Origin: Ptiloglossa arizonensis
Lineage: Eukaryota > Arthropoda > Insecta > Hymenoptera > Colletidae
Assembly: GCF_051014685.1 (NCBI RefSeq)
Contig: NW_027478400.1
Span: forward strand, 434,001 to 498,000
Direction: 5' to 3'
DNA: 64,000 nt
This document shows positions 1 through 12,535 of the stretch, piece by piece. A program made the position numbers and the translations under genes. Below the pieces are notes generated by a model, which worked only from the letters and a program-made list of their open reading frames with translations, was not told where the DNA came from and did not search any database. Within the stretch, counting starts at the first letter, position 1. The number at the start of each line of letters is the position of its first letter.

Positions 1-122
1 TTCGCAAGTCTGATACTCGAAACCAATAACAACAATGGCCCAGGGGAAAAACACACATACCCTTGTAATTGGGCGAGATTCTACTTTCAGATGCAACAGG
101 AATTAATGGAGTTCGTTAATCC

Positions 123-139
123 GTTCGCGAGATATGGGA
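123..139 (+). other. CENP-B-box-like motif (representative monomer)
   Basis: GTTCGCGAGATATGGGA matches the core pattern NTTCGNNNNANNCGGGN at 8 of 9 fixed positions; the only miss is T for the first C of CGGG. The motif recurs once per 177-bp monomer almost throughout 1-53900. Common variants are GAAATATGGG, GGGATATGGG and GAGACATGGG, which mostly fall at free positions of the pattern. This copy is listed as the representative. Binding by a CENP-B-like (pogo-derived) protein is inference. Confidence 0.6.
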
Positions 140-154
140 GTTTGAACTTAAGGA

Positions 155-170
155 ATGGTTGAGAAACCAT
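155..170. other. Conserved dyad in the monomer (6-bp stem, GAGA loop)
   Basis: ATGGTT-GAGA-AACCAT is a perfect inverted repeat with a 4-base loop. It sits 15 bp downstream of the CENP-B-box-like motif and recurs in most monomers. Frequent variants (ATGCTTGAGAAACCAT, ATGGTTGAGGAACCAT) hit one stem base or the loop. Only this representative copy is given. It may form a small cruciform or be a protein-binding dyad; neither is shown. Confidence 0.7.
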
Positions 171-3100
171 CAAAATTTTCGCAAGTCTGATACTCGAAAC
201 CAATAACTACAAAGGCCTAGGTGAAAAACACACATATCTTTGTAATCGGGCGAGTTTTTACTTTCAGATGCAACAGGAATTCCTCGAGTTCGTCAATCCG
301 TTCGCGAGATATGGGAGTTTGAAATTAAGTTATGGATGAGAAACCATCAAAATTTTCGCAGGTCTGATACTCGAAACCCATAACAGGAATGCCCTAGGGG
401 AAAAGTACACACACCATTGTAATCGGGCGAGTTTCCTTTTTCAGATGCAACAGAAATTTCTCGAGTTCGTCAATCCGTTCGCGAGATATGGGGGTTTGAA
501 TTTAAGGAATGGTTGAGAAACCATCAAAATTTTCGCTGGTCTGATACTCGAAACCAATAACTGGAATGGCCTAGGGGAAAAGTACACACACCATTGTAAT
601 CGGGCATGCTTCTACTTTCAGATGCAACAGGAATTTCTCGAGTTCGTCATTCCGTTCGCGAGAAATGGGAGTTTGAAGTTAAGGAATGGTTGAGACAGTA
701 TCAAAATTTTCGCAATTCTGATGCTAGAAACCAATAAGTACTATTGCCGAGGGGAAAAGTACACACCCCGTTGTAATCGGGCGAGTTTCTACTTTCAGAT
801 GCAACAGGAATTTCTCGAGTTCGTCAATCCGTTCGCGAGATATGGGAGTTTGAAGTTAAGGAATGGTTGAGAAACCATCAAAATTTTCGGAAGTCTGATA
901 GTTGACACCAATAACTGCTATGGCCTAGGGCAAAAATACACATACCGTTGTAATCGGGCGATCTTCTACCTTCAGATGTAACAGAAATTTCTTGAGTTCG
1001 TCATTCCGTTCGCGAGATATGGGAGTTTGAAGTTAAGGATTGGTTGAGAAACCATCAAAATTTTCGCAAGTCTGATACTCGAAACCAATAACTACAATGG
1101 TCTAGGGGAAAAATACACATATCGTTGTAATCGGGAGAGTTTCTACTTTCAGATGCAACAGAAATTTTTCGGATTCGGCAATCCGTTCGCGAAATATGGC
1201 AGCTTGAAGTTAAGGAATGGTTGAGGAACCATCAAAATTTTCGCTGGTCTGATACTCGAAACCAACAACTGGATTGGCCTAGGGGAAAAGTACACATGCC
1301 ACTGTAATCGGGCGAGTTTCTGCTTTCAGATGCAGCAGGAATTTCCCGAGTTCGGCAATCCGTTCGCGAGATATGGGAGTTTGAAGTTAAGGAATGGTTG
1401 AAAAACCATCAAAATTTTGCTAGTCTGATACTCGAAACCAATAAGTACTATTGCCGAGGGAAAAAATATAATACATATACCGTTGTAATCGGGCGAGTTT
1501 CTACTTTCAGATGCAAAAGGAATTTCTCGAGTTCGTCAATCCGTTCGCGAGATATGGGAGTTTGAAGTTAAGGAATGGTTGAGGAACCATCAAAATTTTC
1601 GCAAGTCTCATACTCGAAACCAATAACTGGAATGGCCTAGGGGAAAAGTACACATGGCATTGTAATGGGGCGAGCTTCTACTTTCTATTGCAACAGGAAT
1701 TTCTCGGGTTCGTCAATCCGTTCGCGAGATATGGGAGTTTGAAGTTAAGGAATGGTTGAGAATCCATCTAAATTTTCGCAAGTCTGATACTCGAAACCAA
1801 TAACTACAATGACCTAGGGGAAAGATACACATACCGTTGTAATCGAGAGAGTTTCTACTTTCAGATGCAACAGAAGTTTTTCGGTTTTGTCAATCCGTTC
1901 GCGAGATATGGGAGTTTGAAGTTAAGGAATGGTTGAGGCACCATCTAAATTTTCGCAAGTCTGATACTCGAAACCAATAACTACTATTGCCTAGGGCAAA
2001 AATACACATACCGTTGTAATCGGGCGATGTTCTACCTTCAGATGCAACAGGAATTTCTCGAGTTCGTCATTCCGTTCGCGAGATATGGGAGTTTGAAGTT
2101 AAGGAATGGTTGAGAAACCATCAAAATTTTCGCTGGTCTGATACTCGAAACCAATAACTGGAATGGCCTAGGGGAAAGGTACACACCCCATTGTAATCGG
2201 GCGAGTTTCTGCTTTCAGATGCAGCAGGAATTTCTCGAGTTTGTCAATCCGTTCGCGAAATATGGGAGTTTGAAGTTAAGTAATGGTTGAGAAACCGTCA
2301 AAATTTTCGCAAGTCTGATACTCGAAACCAATAACTGCTATTGCCTAGGGCAAAAGTACACATTCCGTTGTAATCGGGCGAGATTATGCTTTCAGATGCA
2401 ACTGGAATTTCTCGAGTTGGTAATCCGTTCGCGAGATATGGGAGTTTGAAGTTAAGGAATGGTTGAGGAACCATCAAAATTTTCGAAAGTCTCATACTCG
2501 AAACCAATAACTGGAACGGCCTAGGGGAAAAGTACACACAGCATTGTAATGGGGCGAGCTTCTACTTTCTGTTGCAACAGGAATTTCTCGGGTTCGTCAA
2601 TCCGTTCGCGAGATATGGGAGTTTGAAGTTAAGGAATGGTTGAGAATCCATCTAAATTTTCGCAAGTCTCATACTCGAAACCAATAACTGGAATGGCCTA
2701 GGGGAAAAGTACACACAGCCTTGTATTGGGGCGAGTTTCTACTTTCAGATGCAGCAGGAATTTCTCGGGTTCGTCAATCCTTTCGCGAGATATGGGAGTT
2801 TGAAGTTAAGGAATGGTTGAGAAACCATCAAAATTTTCGCAAGTCTGGTACTCGAAACCAATAAGTACTATTGCCGAGGGGAAAAATACATATACCGTTG
2901 TAATCGGGTGAGTTTCTACTTTCAGATGCAAGAGGAATTTCTCGAGTTCGTCAATCCGTTCGCGTGATATGGGAGTTTGATGTTAAGGAATGGTTGAGAA
3001 ACCATCAAAATTTTCGCAAGTCTGATACTCGAAACCAATAAGTACTATTGCCGAGGGGAAAAGTACACACCCCATTGTAATCGGGCGAGTTTCTACTTTC

Positions 3101-6100
3101 AGATGCAACAGGAATTTCTCGAGTTCGTCAATCCGTTCGCGAGATATGGGAGTTTGAAGTTAAGGAATGGTTGAGAAACCATCAAAATTTTCGGAAGTCT
3201 GATAGTTGACACCAATAACTGCTATGGCCTAGGGCAAAAATACACATACCATTGTAATCGGGCGAGATTATGCTTTCAGATGCAACTGGAATTTCTCGAG
3301 TTGGTAATCCGTTCGCCAGATATGGGAGTTTGAAGTTAAGGAATGGTTGAGAAATCATCAAAATTTTGGCAAGTCTCATACTCGAAACCAATAACAGGAA
3401 TGGCCTAGGGGAAAAGTACACACAGCTTTGTAATGGGGCGAGTTTCTACTTTCAGTTGCAACAGGAATTTCTCGGGTTCGTCAATCCGTTCGCGAGATAT
3501 GGGAGTTTGAAGTTACGGAATGGTTGAGAAACCATCAAAATTTTCGCAAGTCTGATACTCGAAACCAATAACTACAATTGCCTAGGGCAAAAATACACAT
3601 ACCGTTGTAATCGGGCGAGTTTCCGCTTTCAGATGCAACAGGAATTTCTCGAGTTCTTCAATCCGTTCGCGAGATATGGGAGATTGAAGTTAAGTAATGG
3701 TTGAGAAACCATAAAAATTTTCACTGGTCTGATACTCGAAACCAATAACTGGAATGGCCTAGGGGAAAAGTACACATACCACTGTAATCGGGCGAGTTTC
3801 CGCTTTCAGATGCAGCAGGAATTTCTCGAGTTCGGCAATCCGTTGGCGAGATATCGGAGTTTGAAGTTAAGGAATGGTTGAGAAACCATAAAAATTTTCG
3901 CTGGTCTGATACTCGATACCAATAACTACAATTGCCTAAGGCAAAAATACACATACCGTTGTAATCGGGCGAGCTTCTTCTTTCAGATGCAACAGGAATT
4001 TCTCGAGTTCGTCAATCCGTTCGCGAGATATGGGAGTTTGAAGTTAAGGAATGGTTGAGAAGCCATCAAAATTTTCGCAAGTGTGATACTCGAAACCAAA
4101 AACTGCTATGTACAAGCGCATAAATACACATACCATTGTAATGGGACGAGATTATGCTTTTAGAAGCAACTGGAATTTCTCGAGTTGGTAATCCGTTCGA
4201 GAGATATGGGAGTTTGTAGTTAAGGAATGGTTGAGAAACCATCAAAATTTTCGCAAGTCTGATACTCGAAACCAATAACTACTATTGCCTGGGGCAAAAA
4301 TACACATACCGTTGTAATCGGGCGAGTTTCTGCTTTCAGATGCAGCAGGAATTTCCCGAGTTCGGCAATCCGTTCGCGAGATGTGGGAGTTTGAAGTTAA
4401 GGAATGGTTGAGAAACCATCAAAATTTTCGCTGGTCTGATACTCGAAACCAATAACTGGAATGGCCTAGGGGAAAAGTATACATACCACTGTAATCGGGC
4501 GATCTTCTACCTTCAGATGCAACAGGAATTTCTCGAGTTCGTCAATCCGTTCGCGAGATATGGGAGTTTGAAGTTAAGGAATGGTTGAGAATCCATCTAA
4601 ATTTTCGCAAGTCTGATACTCGAAACCAATAACTACAATGACCTAGGGGAAAGATACACATACCGTTGTAATCGAGAGAGTTTCTACTTTCAGATGCAAC
4701 AGAAGTTTTTCGGTTTTGTCAAACCGTTCGCGAGATATGGGAGTTTGAAGTTAAGGAATGGTTGAGAATCCATCTAAATTTTCGCAAGTCTGATACTCAA
4801 AACCAATAACTACAATGGTCTAGGGGAAAAATACACATATCGTTGTAATCGGGAGAGTTTCTACCTTCAGATGCAACAGAAATTTTTCGGATTCGGCAAT
4901 CCGTTCGCGAAATATGGCAGCTTCAAGTTAAGGAATGGTTGAGGAACCGTCAAAATTTTCGCAAATCTGATACTCGAAACCAATAACTACAAAGGCCTAG
5001 GGGAAAAATACACATACCTTTGTAATTGGGCGAGCTTCTGCTTTCAGATGCAGCAGGAATTTCTCGAGTTCGTCAATCCGTCCGCGAGATATGGGAGTTT
5101 GAAGTTAAGGAATGGTTGAGAAACCATCAAAATTTTCGCTGGTCTGATACTCGAAACCAATAACTGGAATGGCCTAGGGGAAAAGTACACACAGCCTTGT
5201 ATTGGGGCGAGTTTCTACTTTCAGATGCAGCAGGAATTTCTCGGGTTCGTCAATCCTTTCGCGAGACATGGGAGTTTGAAGTTAAGGAATGGTTGCGAAA
5301 CCATCAAAATTTTCGCAAGTCTGGTACTCGAAACCAATAAGTACTATTGCCGAGGGGAAAAATACATATACCGTTGTAATCGGGTGAGTTTTTACTTTCA
5401 GATGCAAGAGGAATTTCTCGAGTTCGTCAATCAGTTCGCGAAATATGGGAGTTTGAAGTTACGGAATGGTTGAGAAACCATTAAAATTTTGGTAAGTCTG
5501 ATACTCGAAACCAATAACTACTATGTCCTAGGGCAAAAATACACACACCATTGTAATCGGGCGAGTTTCTACTTTCAGATGCAAAAGGAATTTCTCGAGT
5601 TCGTCAATTCGTTCGCGTGATATGGGAGTTTGATGTTAAGGAATGGTTGAGAAACCATCAAAATTTTCGCAAGTCTGATTCTCGAAACCAATAAGTACTA
5701 TTGCCGAGGGGAAAAGTACACACCCCATTGTAATCGGTCGAGTTTCTACTTTCAGATGCAACAGGAATTTCTCGAGTTCGTCAATCCGTTCGCGAGATAT
5801 GGGAGTTTGAAGTTAAGGAATGGTTGAGAAACCATCAAAATTTTGGCAAGTCTGATACTCGAAACCAATAACTACTATTGCCTAGGGCAAAAATACACAT
5901 ACCGTTGTAATCGGGCGATCTTCTGCCATCAGATGCAACAGGAATTTCTCGAGTTCGTCAATCCGTTCGCGAGATATGGGAGTTTGAAGTTAAGGAATGG
6001 TTGAGGAACCATCAAAATTTTCGCAAGTCTCATACTCGAAACCAATAACCGGAATGGCCTAGGGGAAAAGTACACACAGCATTGTAATGGGGCGAGTTTC

Positions 6101-6544
6101 TACTTTCAGTTGCAACAGGAATTTCTCAGGTTCGTCAATCCGTTCGCGAGATATGGGAGTTTTGAAGTTAAGGAATGGTTGAGAATCCATCTAAATTTTC
6201 GCATGTCTGATACTCGAAACCAATAACTACAATGACCTAGGGGAAAGATACACATACCGTTGTAATCGGGAGAGTTTCTACTTTCAGATGCAACAGAAAT
6301 TTTTCGGATTTGTCAATCCGTTCGCGAGATATGGGAATGTGAAGTAAAGGCATGCTTGAGAAACCATCAAAATTTTCGCAAGTCTGTTACGCGAAACCAA
6401 TAACTACAAAGGAGTAGGGGAAAAACACACATACCTTTGTAATCGGGCGAGTATCTACTCTCAGATGCAACAGGAATTTCTCGAGTTCGTCAATCCGTTC
6501 GCGAGATATGAGAGTTTGACGTTAAGGAATGGTTGAGAAACAAT

Positions 6545-8890
6545 CACAATTTTCGCAATTCTGATACTCGAAACCAATAACTACAGTGGCCTAGGGGAAA
6601 AATACACATACCGTTGTAATCGGGAGAGCTTCTACTTTCACATGCAACAGAAATTTTTCGGATTCGGCAATCCGTTCGCGAAATATCGGAGATTGGAGTT
6701 AAGAAATGGTTGAGAAACCATCAAAATTTTCGCAATTCTGATGCTAGAAACGAAAAACTGGAATTGCCTAGGGGAAAAGTACACACACCAATGTAATCGT
6801 GCGAGTTTCTATTTTCAGATGCAACAGGAATTTCTCGAGTTCGCCAATCCGTTCGCGAGATATGGGAATTTGTAGTTTAGGAATGGTTCAGAAACCATCA
6901 AAATTTTCGCAATTCTGGTACTCGAAACCAATATCTGGAATGGCCTAGGGGAAAAATACACATACCGTTGTAATCGGGCGAGCTTCTGCTTTCAGATGCA
7001 ACAGAAATTTTTCGGATTCGTCAATCCGTTCGCGAAATATCAGAGTTTGGAGTTAAGAAATGGTTGAGAAACCATCAAAATTTTCGCAATTCTGATGCTA
7101 GAAACGAAAAACTGGAATTGCCTAGGGGAAAAGTACACACACCGATGTTATCGTGCGAGTTTCTACTTTCAGATGCAACAGGAATTTCTCGAGTTCGCCA
7201 ATCCGTTCGCGAGATATGGGAGTTTGAAGTTTAGGAATGGTTCAGAAACCATCAAAATTTTCGCAATTCTGATACTCGAAACCAATATCTGGAATGGCCT
7301 AGGGGAAAAGTACACACACCATTGTAGTGCGGCGGGTTTCTACTTTCAGATGCAATAGGAACTTCTCGAGTTCGTCAATCCGTTCGCGAAATATGGGAGT
7401 TTGAAGTTAAGGAATGGTTGAGAAACCATCAAAATTTTCGTAGGTCTGATACTCCAAACAAATAAGTACAATGGCGTAGGGGAAAAATACGCATTCCGTT
7501 ATAATCGGGAGAGCTTCTACTTTCAGATGCAACAAAAATTTTTCGGATTCGGCCAGCCGTACGAGAAATATGGGAGTTTGAAGTTAAGGAATGGTTGAGA
7601 AACCATCAAAATTTTCGCAATTCTGATGCTAGAAACGAAAAATTGGAATGCCTGGGGGAAAAGTACACACACCATATTAATCGGGCGAGTTTCTACTTTC
7701 AGACGCAACAGGCATTTCTCGAGTTCGTAAATCCGTTCGCGAGATATGGGAGTTTGAAGTTAAGGAATGGTTGAGAAACCATCAAAATTTTCGCATATCT
7801 GGTATTCGAAACCAATAACTGGAATGGCGTAGGCGAAAAGTACACACACCATTGTAATGGGGCGAGTTTCTACTTTCAGATGCAACAAGGATTTCTCGAG
7901 TTCGTCAATCCGTTGGCGAGATATGGGAGTTTGAAGTTATGGAATGGTTGAGAATCCATCAAAATATTCGCAAGTCTGATACTCGAAACCAATAACTACA
8001 ATGGCCTAGGGGAAAAATACACATACCGTTGAAATCGGGAGAGCTTCTACTTTCAGACGCAACCGAAATTTTTCGAATTCGTCTATCCGTTCGCGAAATA
8101 TCGAAGTTTGGAGTTAAGAGATGGTTGAGAAACCACCAAAATTTTCGCAATTCTGATGCTAGAAACCAATAACTGGAATGGCCTAGGCGAAAAGTACCCA
8201 CACCATTGTAACCGGTCGAGTTTCTACTTTCAGATCCAACAGGAATTTCTCGATTTCGTCTATCCGTTCTCGAGATATGGGAGTTCGAAGTTAAGAGATG
8301 GTTGAGAAACCATCAAAATGTTCGCAATTCTGATGCTAGAAACCAATAACTGGAATGGGCCAGGCGAAAAGTACACACGCCATTGTAATCGGTCGGGTTT
8401 CTACTTTCAGATGCAACAGGAATTTCTCGAGTTCGTCAATCCGTTCGCGAGATATGGGAGTTTGAAGTTAAGGAATGGTTGAGAAACCATCGAAATTTTC
8501 GCAATTCTGATGCTAGAAGCGAATAACTAGAATGGCCTAGGGGAAAAGTACACACACCATTGTAATCGGGCGAGTTCCTACTTTTAGATGCAACAGGAAT
8601 TTCTCGAGTTCGTCAATCCGTTCGCGAGATATGGGAGTTTGAAGTTAAGGAATGCTTGAGAAACCATCAAAATTTACGAAAGTCTGATACTCGAAACCAA
8701 TAACTACAAAGGCCTAGGGGAAAAATACACATACCGTTGTAATCGGGCGACTTTCCACTTTCAGATGCAACAGGAATTTCTCGAGTTCGTCAATCCGTTG
8801 ACGAGATATGGGAGTTTGAAGTTAAGGAATGGTCGAGAAACCATCGAAATTTTCGCAATTCTGATGCTAGAAACGAATAACTGGAATGGC
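6545..8890. repeat. Satellite zone enriched in 'attctgatgctagaaac' monomers
   Basis: Within the array, this zone repeatedly shows a monomer subtype with 'gcaattctgatgctagaaac' where other zones have 'gcaagtctgatactcgaaac' (near 6730, 7090, 7615, 8150, 8330, 8510 and 8860). Several neighbouring monomers carry the 'cagaaatttttcgga' variant that destroys the CTCGAG palindrome. The same subtype returns at about 41900-52000, far away in the array, which indicates shared ancestry through exchange or duplication of blocks. Confidence 0.75.
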
Positions 8891-9130
8891 CTAGGGGAAA
8901 AGTACACACACCATTGTAATCGGGCGAGTTCCTACTTTTAGATGCAACAGGAATTTCTCGAGTTCGTCAATCCGTTCGCGAGATATGGGAGTTTGAAGTT
9001 AAGGAATGCTTGAGAAACCATTAAAATTTACGAAAGTCTGATACTCGAAACCAATAACTACAAAGGCCTACGGGAAAATGCAGATACCTTTGTAATCGGG
9101 CGAGTTTCCACTTTTAGATGCAACAGGAAT

Positions 9131-10044
9131 TTCTCGAGTTCGTCAATCCGTTCGTGAGATATGGGAGTTTGAAATTAAGGATATGTTGAGAAACCATCAA
9201 AATTTTCGCAAGTCTGATACTCGAAACCAAGAACTACAAAGGCCTAGGGCAAAAATACACGTACCGTTGTAATCGGGCGTGTTTCTGCTTTCAGATGCAA
9301 TAGGAAATTCTCGAGTTCGTCAATCCGTTCGCGAGATATGGTAGTTTGAAGTTAAGGAATGGTTGAGAAACCATCAAAATTTTCGTAAGTCTGATACTCG
9401 AAACCAATAACTACAATGGCCTAGTAGAAAAATACACATACCGTTGAAATCGGGCGAGTTTCTGCTTTCAGATGCAACAGGAATACCTCGAGTTCGTCAA
9501 TCCGTTCGCGAGATACGGGAGTTTGAAATTAAGGAATGGTTGAGAAACCATCAAAATTTTCGCAAGTCTGATACTCGAAACCAAGAACTATAATGGCCTA
9601 GGGGTAAAATACACATACCGTTGTAATCGGGCGAGTTTCAGCTTTCAGATGCAACAGGAGTTTCTCGAGTTCGTCAATCCGTTCGTGAGATATGGGAGTT
9701 TGAAATTAAGGATATGTTGAGAAACCATCAAAATTTTCGCAAGTCTGATACTCGAAACCAAGAACTACAAAGGCCTAGGGCAAAAATACACGTACCGTTG
9801 TAATCGGGCGTGTTTCTGCTTTCAGATGCAATAGGAAATTCTCGAGTTCGTCAATCCGTTCGCGAGATATGGTAGTTTGAAGTTAAGGAATGGTTGAGAA
9901 ACCATCAAAATTTTCGTAAGTCTGATACTCGAAACCAATAACTACAATGGCCTAGTAGAAAAATACACATACCGTTGAAATCGGGCGAGTTTCTGCTTTC
10001 AGATGCAACAGGAATACCTCGAGTTCGTCAATCCGTTCGCGAGA
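9131..10044. repeat. 3-monomer (531-bp) duplication in the satellite
   Basis: About 383 bp at 9131-9513 recurs at 9662-10044, an offset of 531 bp (3 x 177). Shared private variants are 'gttcgtgagat', 'aaggatatgttgag', 'cacgtaccgttg', 'ggcgtgtttctgc' and 'cctagtagaaaaatac'. The match ends at 9514 (C) versus 10045 (T). That C is the base that completes the CENP-B box core in the first copy. Confidence 0.85.
9504..9520 (+). other. Full match to the CENP-B box core
   Basis: GTTCGCGAGATACGGGA satisfies every fixed position of NTTCGNNNNANNCGGGN. Most other monomers differ by T at the first base of CGGG. The paralogous position in the 531-bp duplicate (10045) is T. This is therefore either a private C in this monomer or a retained ancestral base. 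Confidence 0.75.
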
Positions 10045-12510
10045 TATGGGAGTTTGAAGTTAAGGAATGCTTGAGAAACCATCAAAATTTTCGCAAGTCT
10101 GATACTCGAATCCAATAACAACTATGGCCTAGGGCAAAAATACACATAACCTTGTAATCGGGAGAGTTTCTGCTTTTAGATGCAATAGGAAATTCTCGAG
10201 TTATTCAATCCGTTCGCGAGATATGGGAGTTTGAAGTTAAGGAATGCTTGAGAAACCATCACAATTTTCGCAATTCTGCTGCTAGAAACCAATAACTACA
10301 ATGGCCTAGGGGAAAAATACACATACCGTTGTAATCGGGCGAGTTTCTGCTTTCACATGCAACAGGAATTTCTCGAGTTCGTCAATCCGTTCGCGAGATA
10401 TGGGAGTTTGAAGTTAAGGAATGCTTGAGAAACCATCAAAATTTTCGCAAGTCTGATACACCAAACCAATAACTACAAAGGCCTTGGGGAAAAATACACG
10501 TACCGTTGTAATCGGGCGTGTTTCTGCTTTCAGATGCAATAGGAAATTCTCGAGTTCGTCAATCCGTTCGCGAAGTATGGAAGTTTGAAGTTAAGGAATG
10601 ATTGAGAAACCATCAAAGTTTTCGCAAGTCTGATACACGAAACCAATAACTGGAATGGCCTAGGGGAAAAGTACACACACCATTGTATTCGTGTGAGTTT
10701 CTACTTTCAGATGCAACAGGAATTTCTCGAGTTCGTCATTCCGTTCGCGAGATATGGGAGTTTGAAGTTAAGGAATGGTTGAGAAACCATCAAAATTTTC
10801 GCAAGTCTGATACTCGAAACCAATAACCACTATGGCCTAGGGCAAAAATACACGTACCGTTGTAATCGGGCGAGTTTCTGCTTTCAGATGCAATAGGAAA
10901 TTCTCGAGTTCGTCAATACGTTCGCGAGATATGGTAGTTTGAAGTTAAGGAATGGTTGAGAAACCATCAAAATTTTCGCAAGTCTGATACTCGAAACCAA
11001 TAACTACAATGGCCTAGTGGAAAAATACACATATCGTTGAAATCGGGCGAGTTTCTGCTTTCAGATGCAACAGGAATACCTCGAGTTCGTCAATCCGTTC
11101 GCGAGATATGGGAGTTTGAAGTTAAGGAATGCTTGAGAAACCATCAAAATTTTCGCAAGTCCGATACTCGAAACCAATAACTACAATGGCCTAGGGGTAA
11201 AATACACATACCGTTGTAATCGGGCGAGTTTCAGCTTTCAGATGCAACAGGAATTTCTCGAGTTCGTCATTCCGTTCGCGAGATATGGGAGTTTGAATTT
11301 AAGGAATGGTCGAGAAACCATCAAAATTTTCGCAAGTCTGATACTCGAAACCAATAACTACAAAGGCATAGGTGAAAAATGCACATACCTCTGTAATCGG
11401 GCGAGTTTCCACTTTCAGATGCAACAGGAATTTCTCGAGTTCGTCAATCCGTTCGCGAGATATGGTAGTTTGAAGTTAAGGATTGGTTGAGAAACCATCA
11501 AAATTTTCGCAAGTCTGATACTCGAAACCAATAACTACAATGGCCTAGGGCAAAAATGCACATACCGTTGAAATCGGGCGAGTTTCTGCTTTCAGATGCA
11601 ACAGGAATTTCTCGAGTTCGTCAATCCGTTCGCGAGATATGGGAGTTTGAAGTTAAGGAACGGTTGAGAAACCTCCAAAATTTTCGCTGGTCTGATAATC
11701 GAAACCAATAACTACAAAGCCCTAGGGGAAAAATACACATACCGTTGAAATCGGGCGAGTTTCTGCTTTCAGATGCAACAGGAATTTCTCGAGTTCGTCA
11801 ATGCGTTCGCGAGATATGGGAGTTTAAAAGTAAGGAATGGTTGAGAAACCATCAAAATTTTCGCAAGTCTGATACTCGAAACCAATAACTACTATGGCCT
11901 AGGGCAAAAATACACATAACGTTATAATCGGGAGAGTTTCTGCTTTCAGATGCAATAGGAAATTCTCGAGTTCGTCAATCCGTTCGCGAGATATGGGAGT
12001 TTGAAGTTAAGGAATGCTTGAGAAACGATCAAAATTTTCGCAAGTCTGATATTCGAAACCAATAACTATTATACAAAGGCATAGGGGAAAAATGCACATA
12101 CCTTTGTAATTGGGCGAGTTTCCACTTTCAGATGCAACAGGAATTTCTCGAGTTCGTCATTCCGTTCGCGAGATATGGGAGTTCGAAGATGAGGAATGGT
12201 TGAGAAACCATCACAATTTTCGCAATTCTGATGCTAGAAACCAATAACTGCAATGGCCTAGGGGAAAAATACACATACCGTTGTAATCGGGCGAGTTTCT
12301 CCTTTCAGATGCAACGGGAATTTCTCGAGTTCGTCAATCCGTTCGCGAGGTGTGGGAGTTAGAAGTTATGGAATGCTCGAGAAACCATCAAAATTTTCGC
12401 AAGTCTGATACTCGAAACCAATAACTACTATGGCCTAGGGCAAAAATGCACATACCGTTGTAATCGGGCGAGTTTCTACTTTCAGATGCAACAGGAATTT
12501 CTCGGGTTCG

Positions 12511-12535
12511 TCAATCCGTTCGCAAGTTTGAAGTT
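12511..12535. repeat. Satellite monomer lacking the box (about 9-bp deletion)
   Basis: The monomer reads 'ccgttcgcaagtttgaag' where the array norm has nine more bases covering 'gagatatgg'. The deletion begins after 12523 and removes the second half of the CENP-B-box-like motif, while the flanking monomer sequence is normal. Confidence 0.85.
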
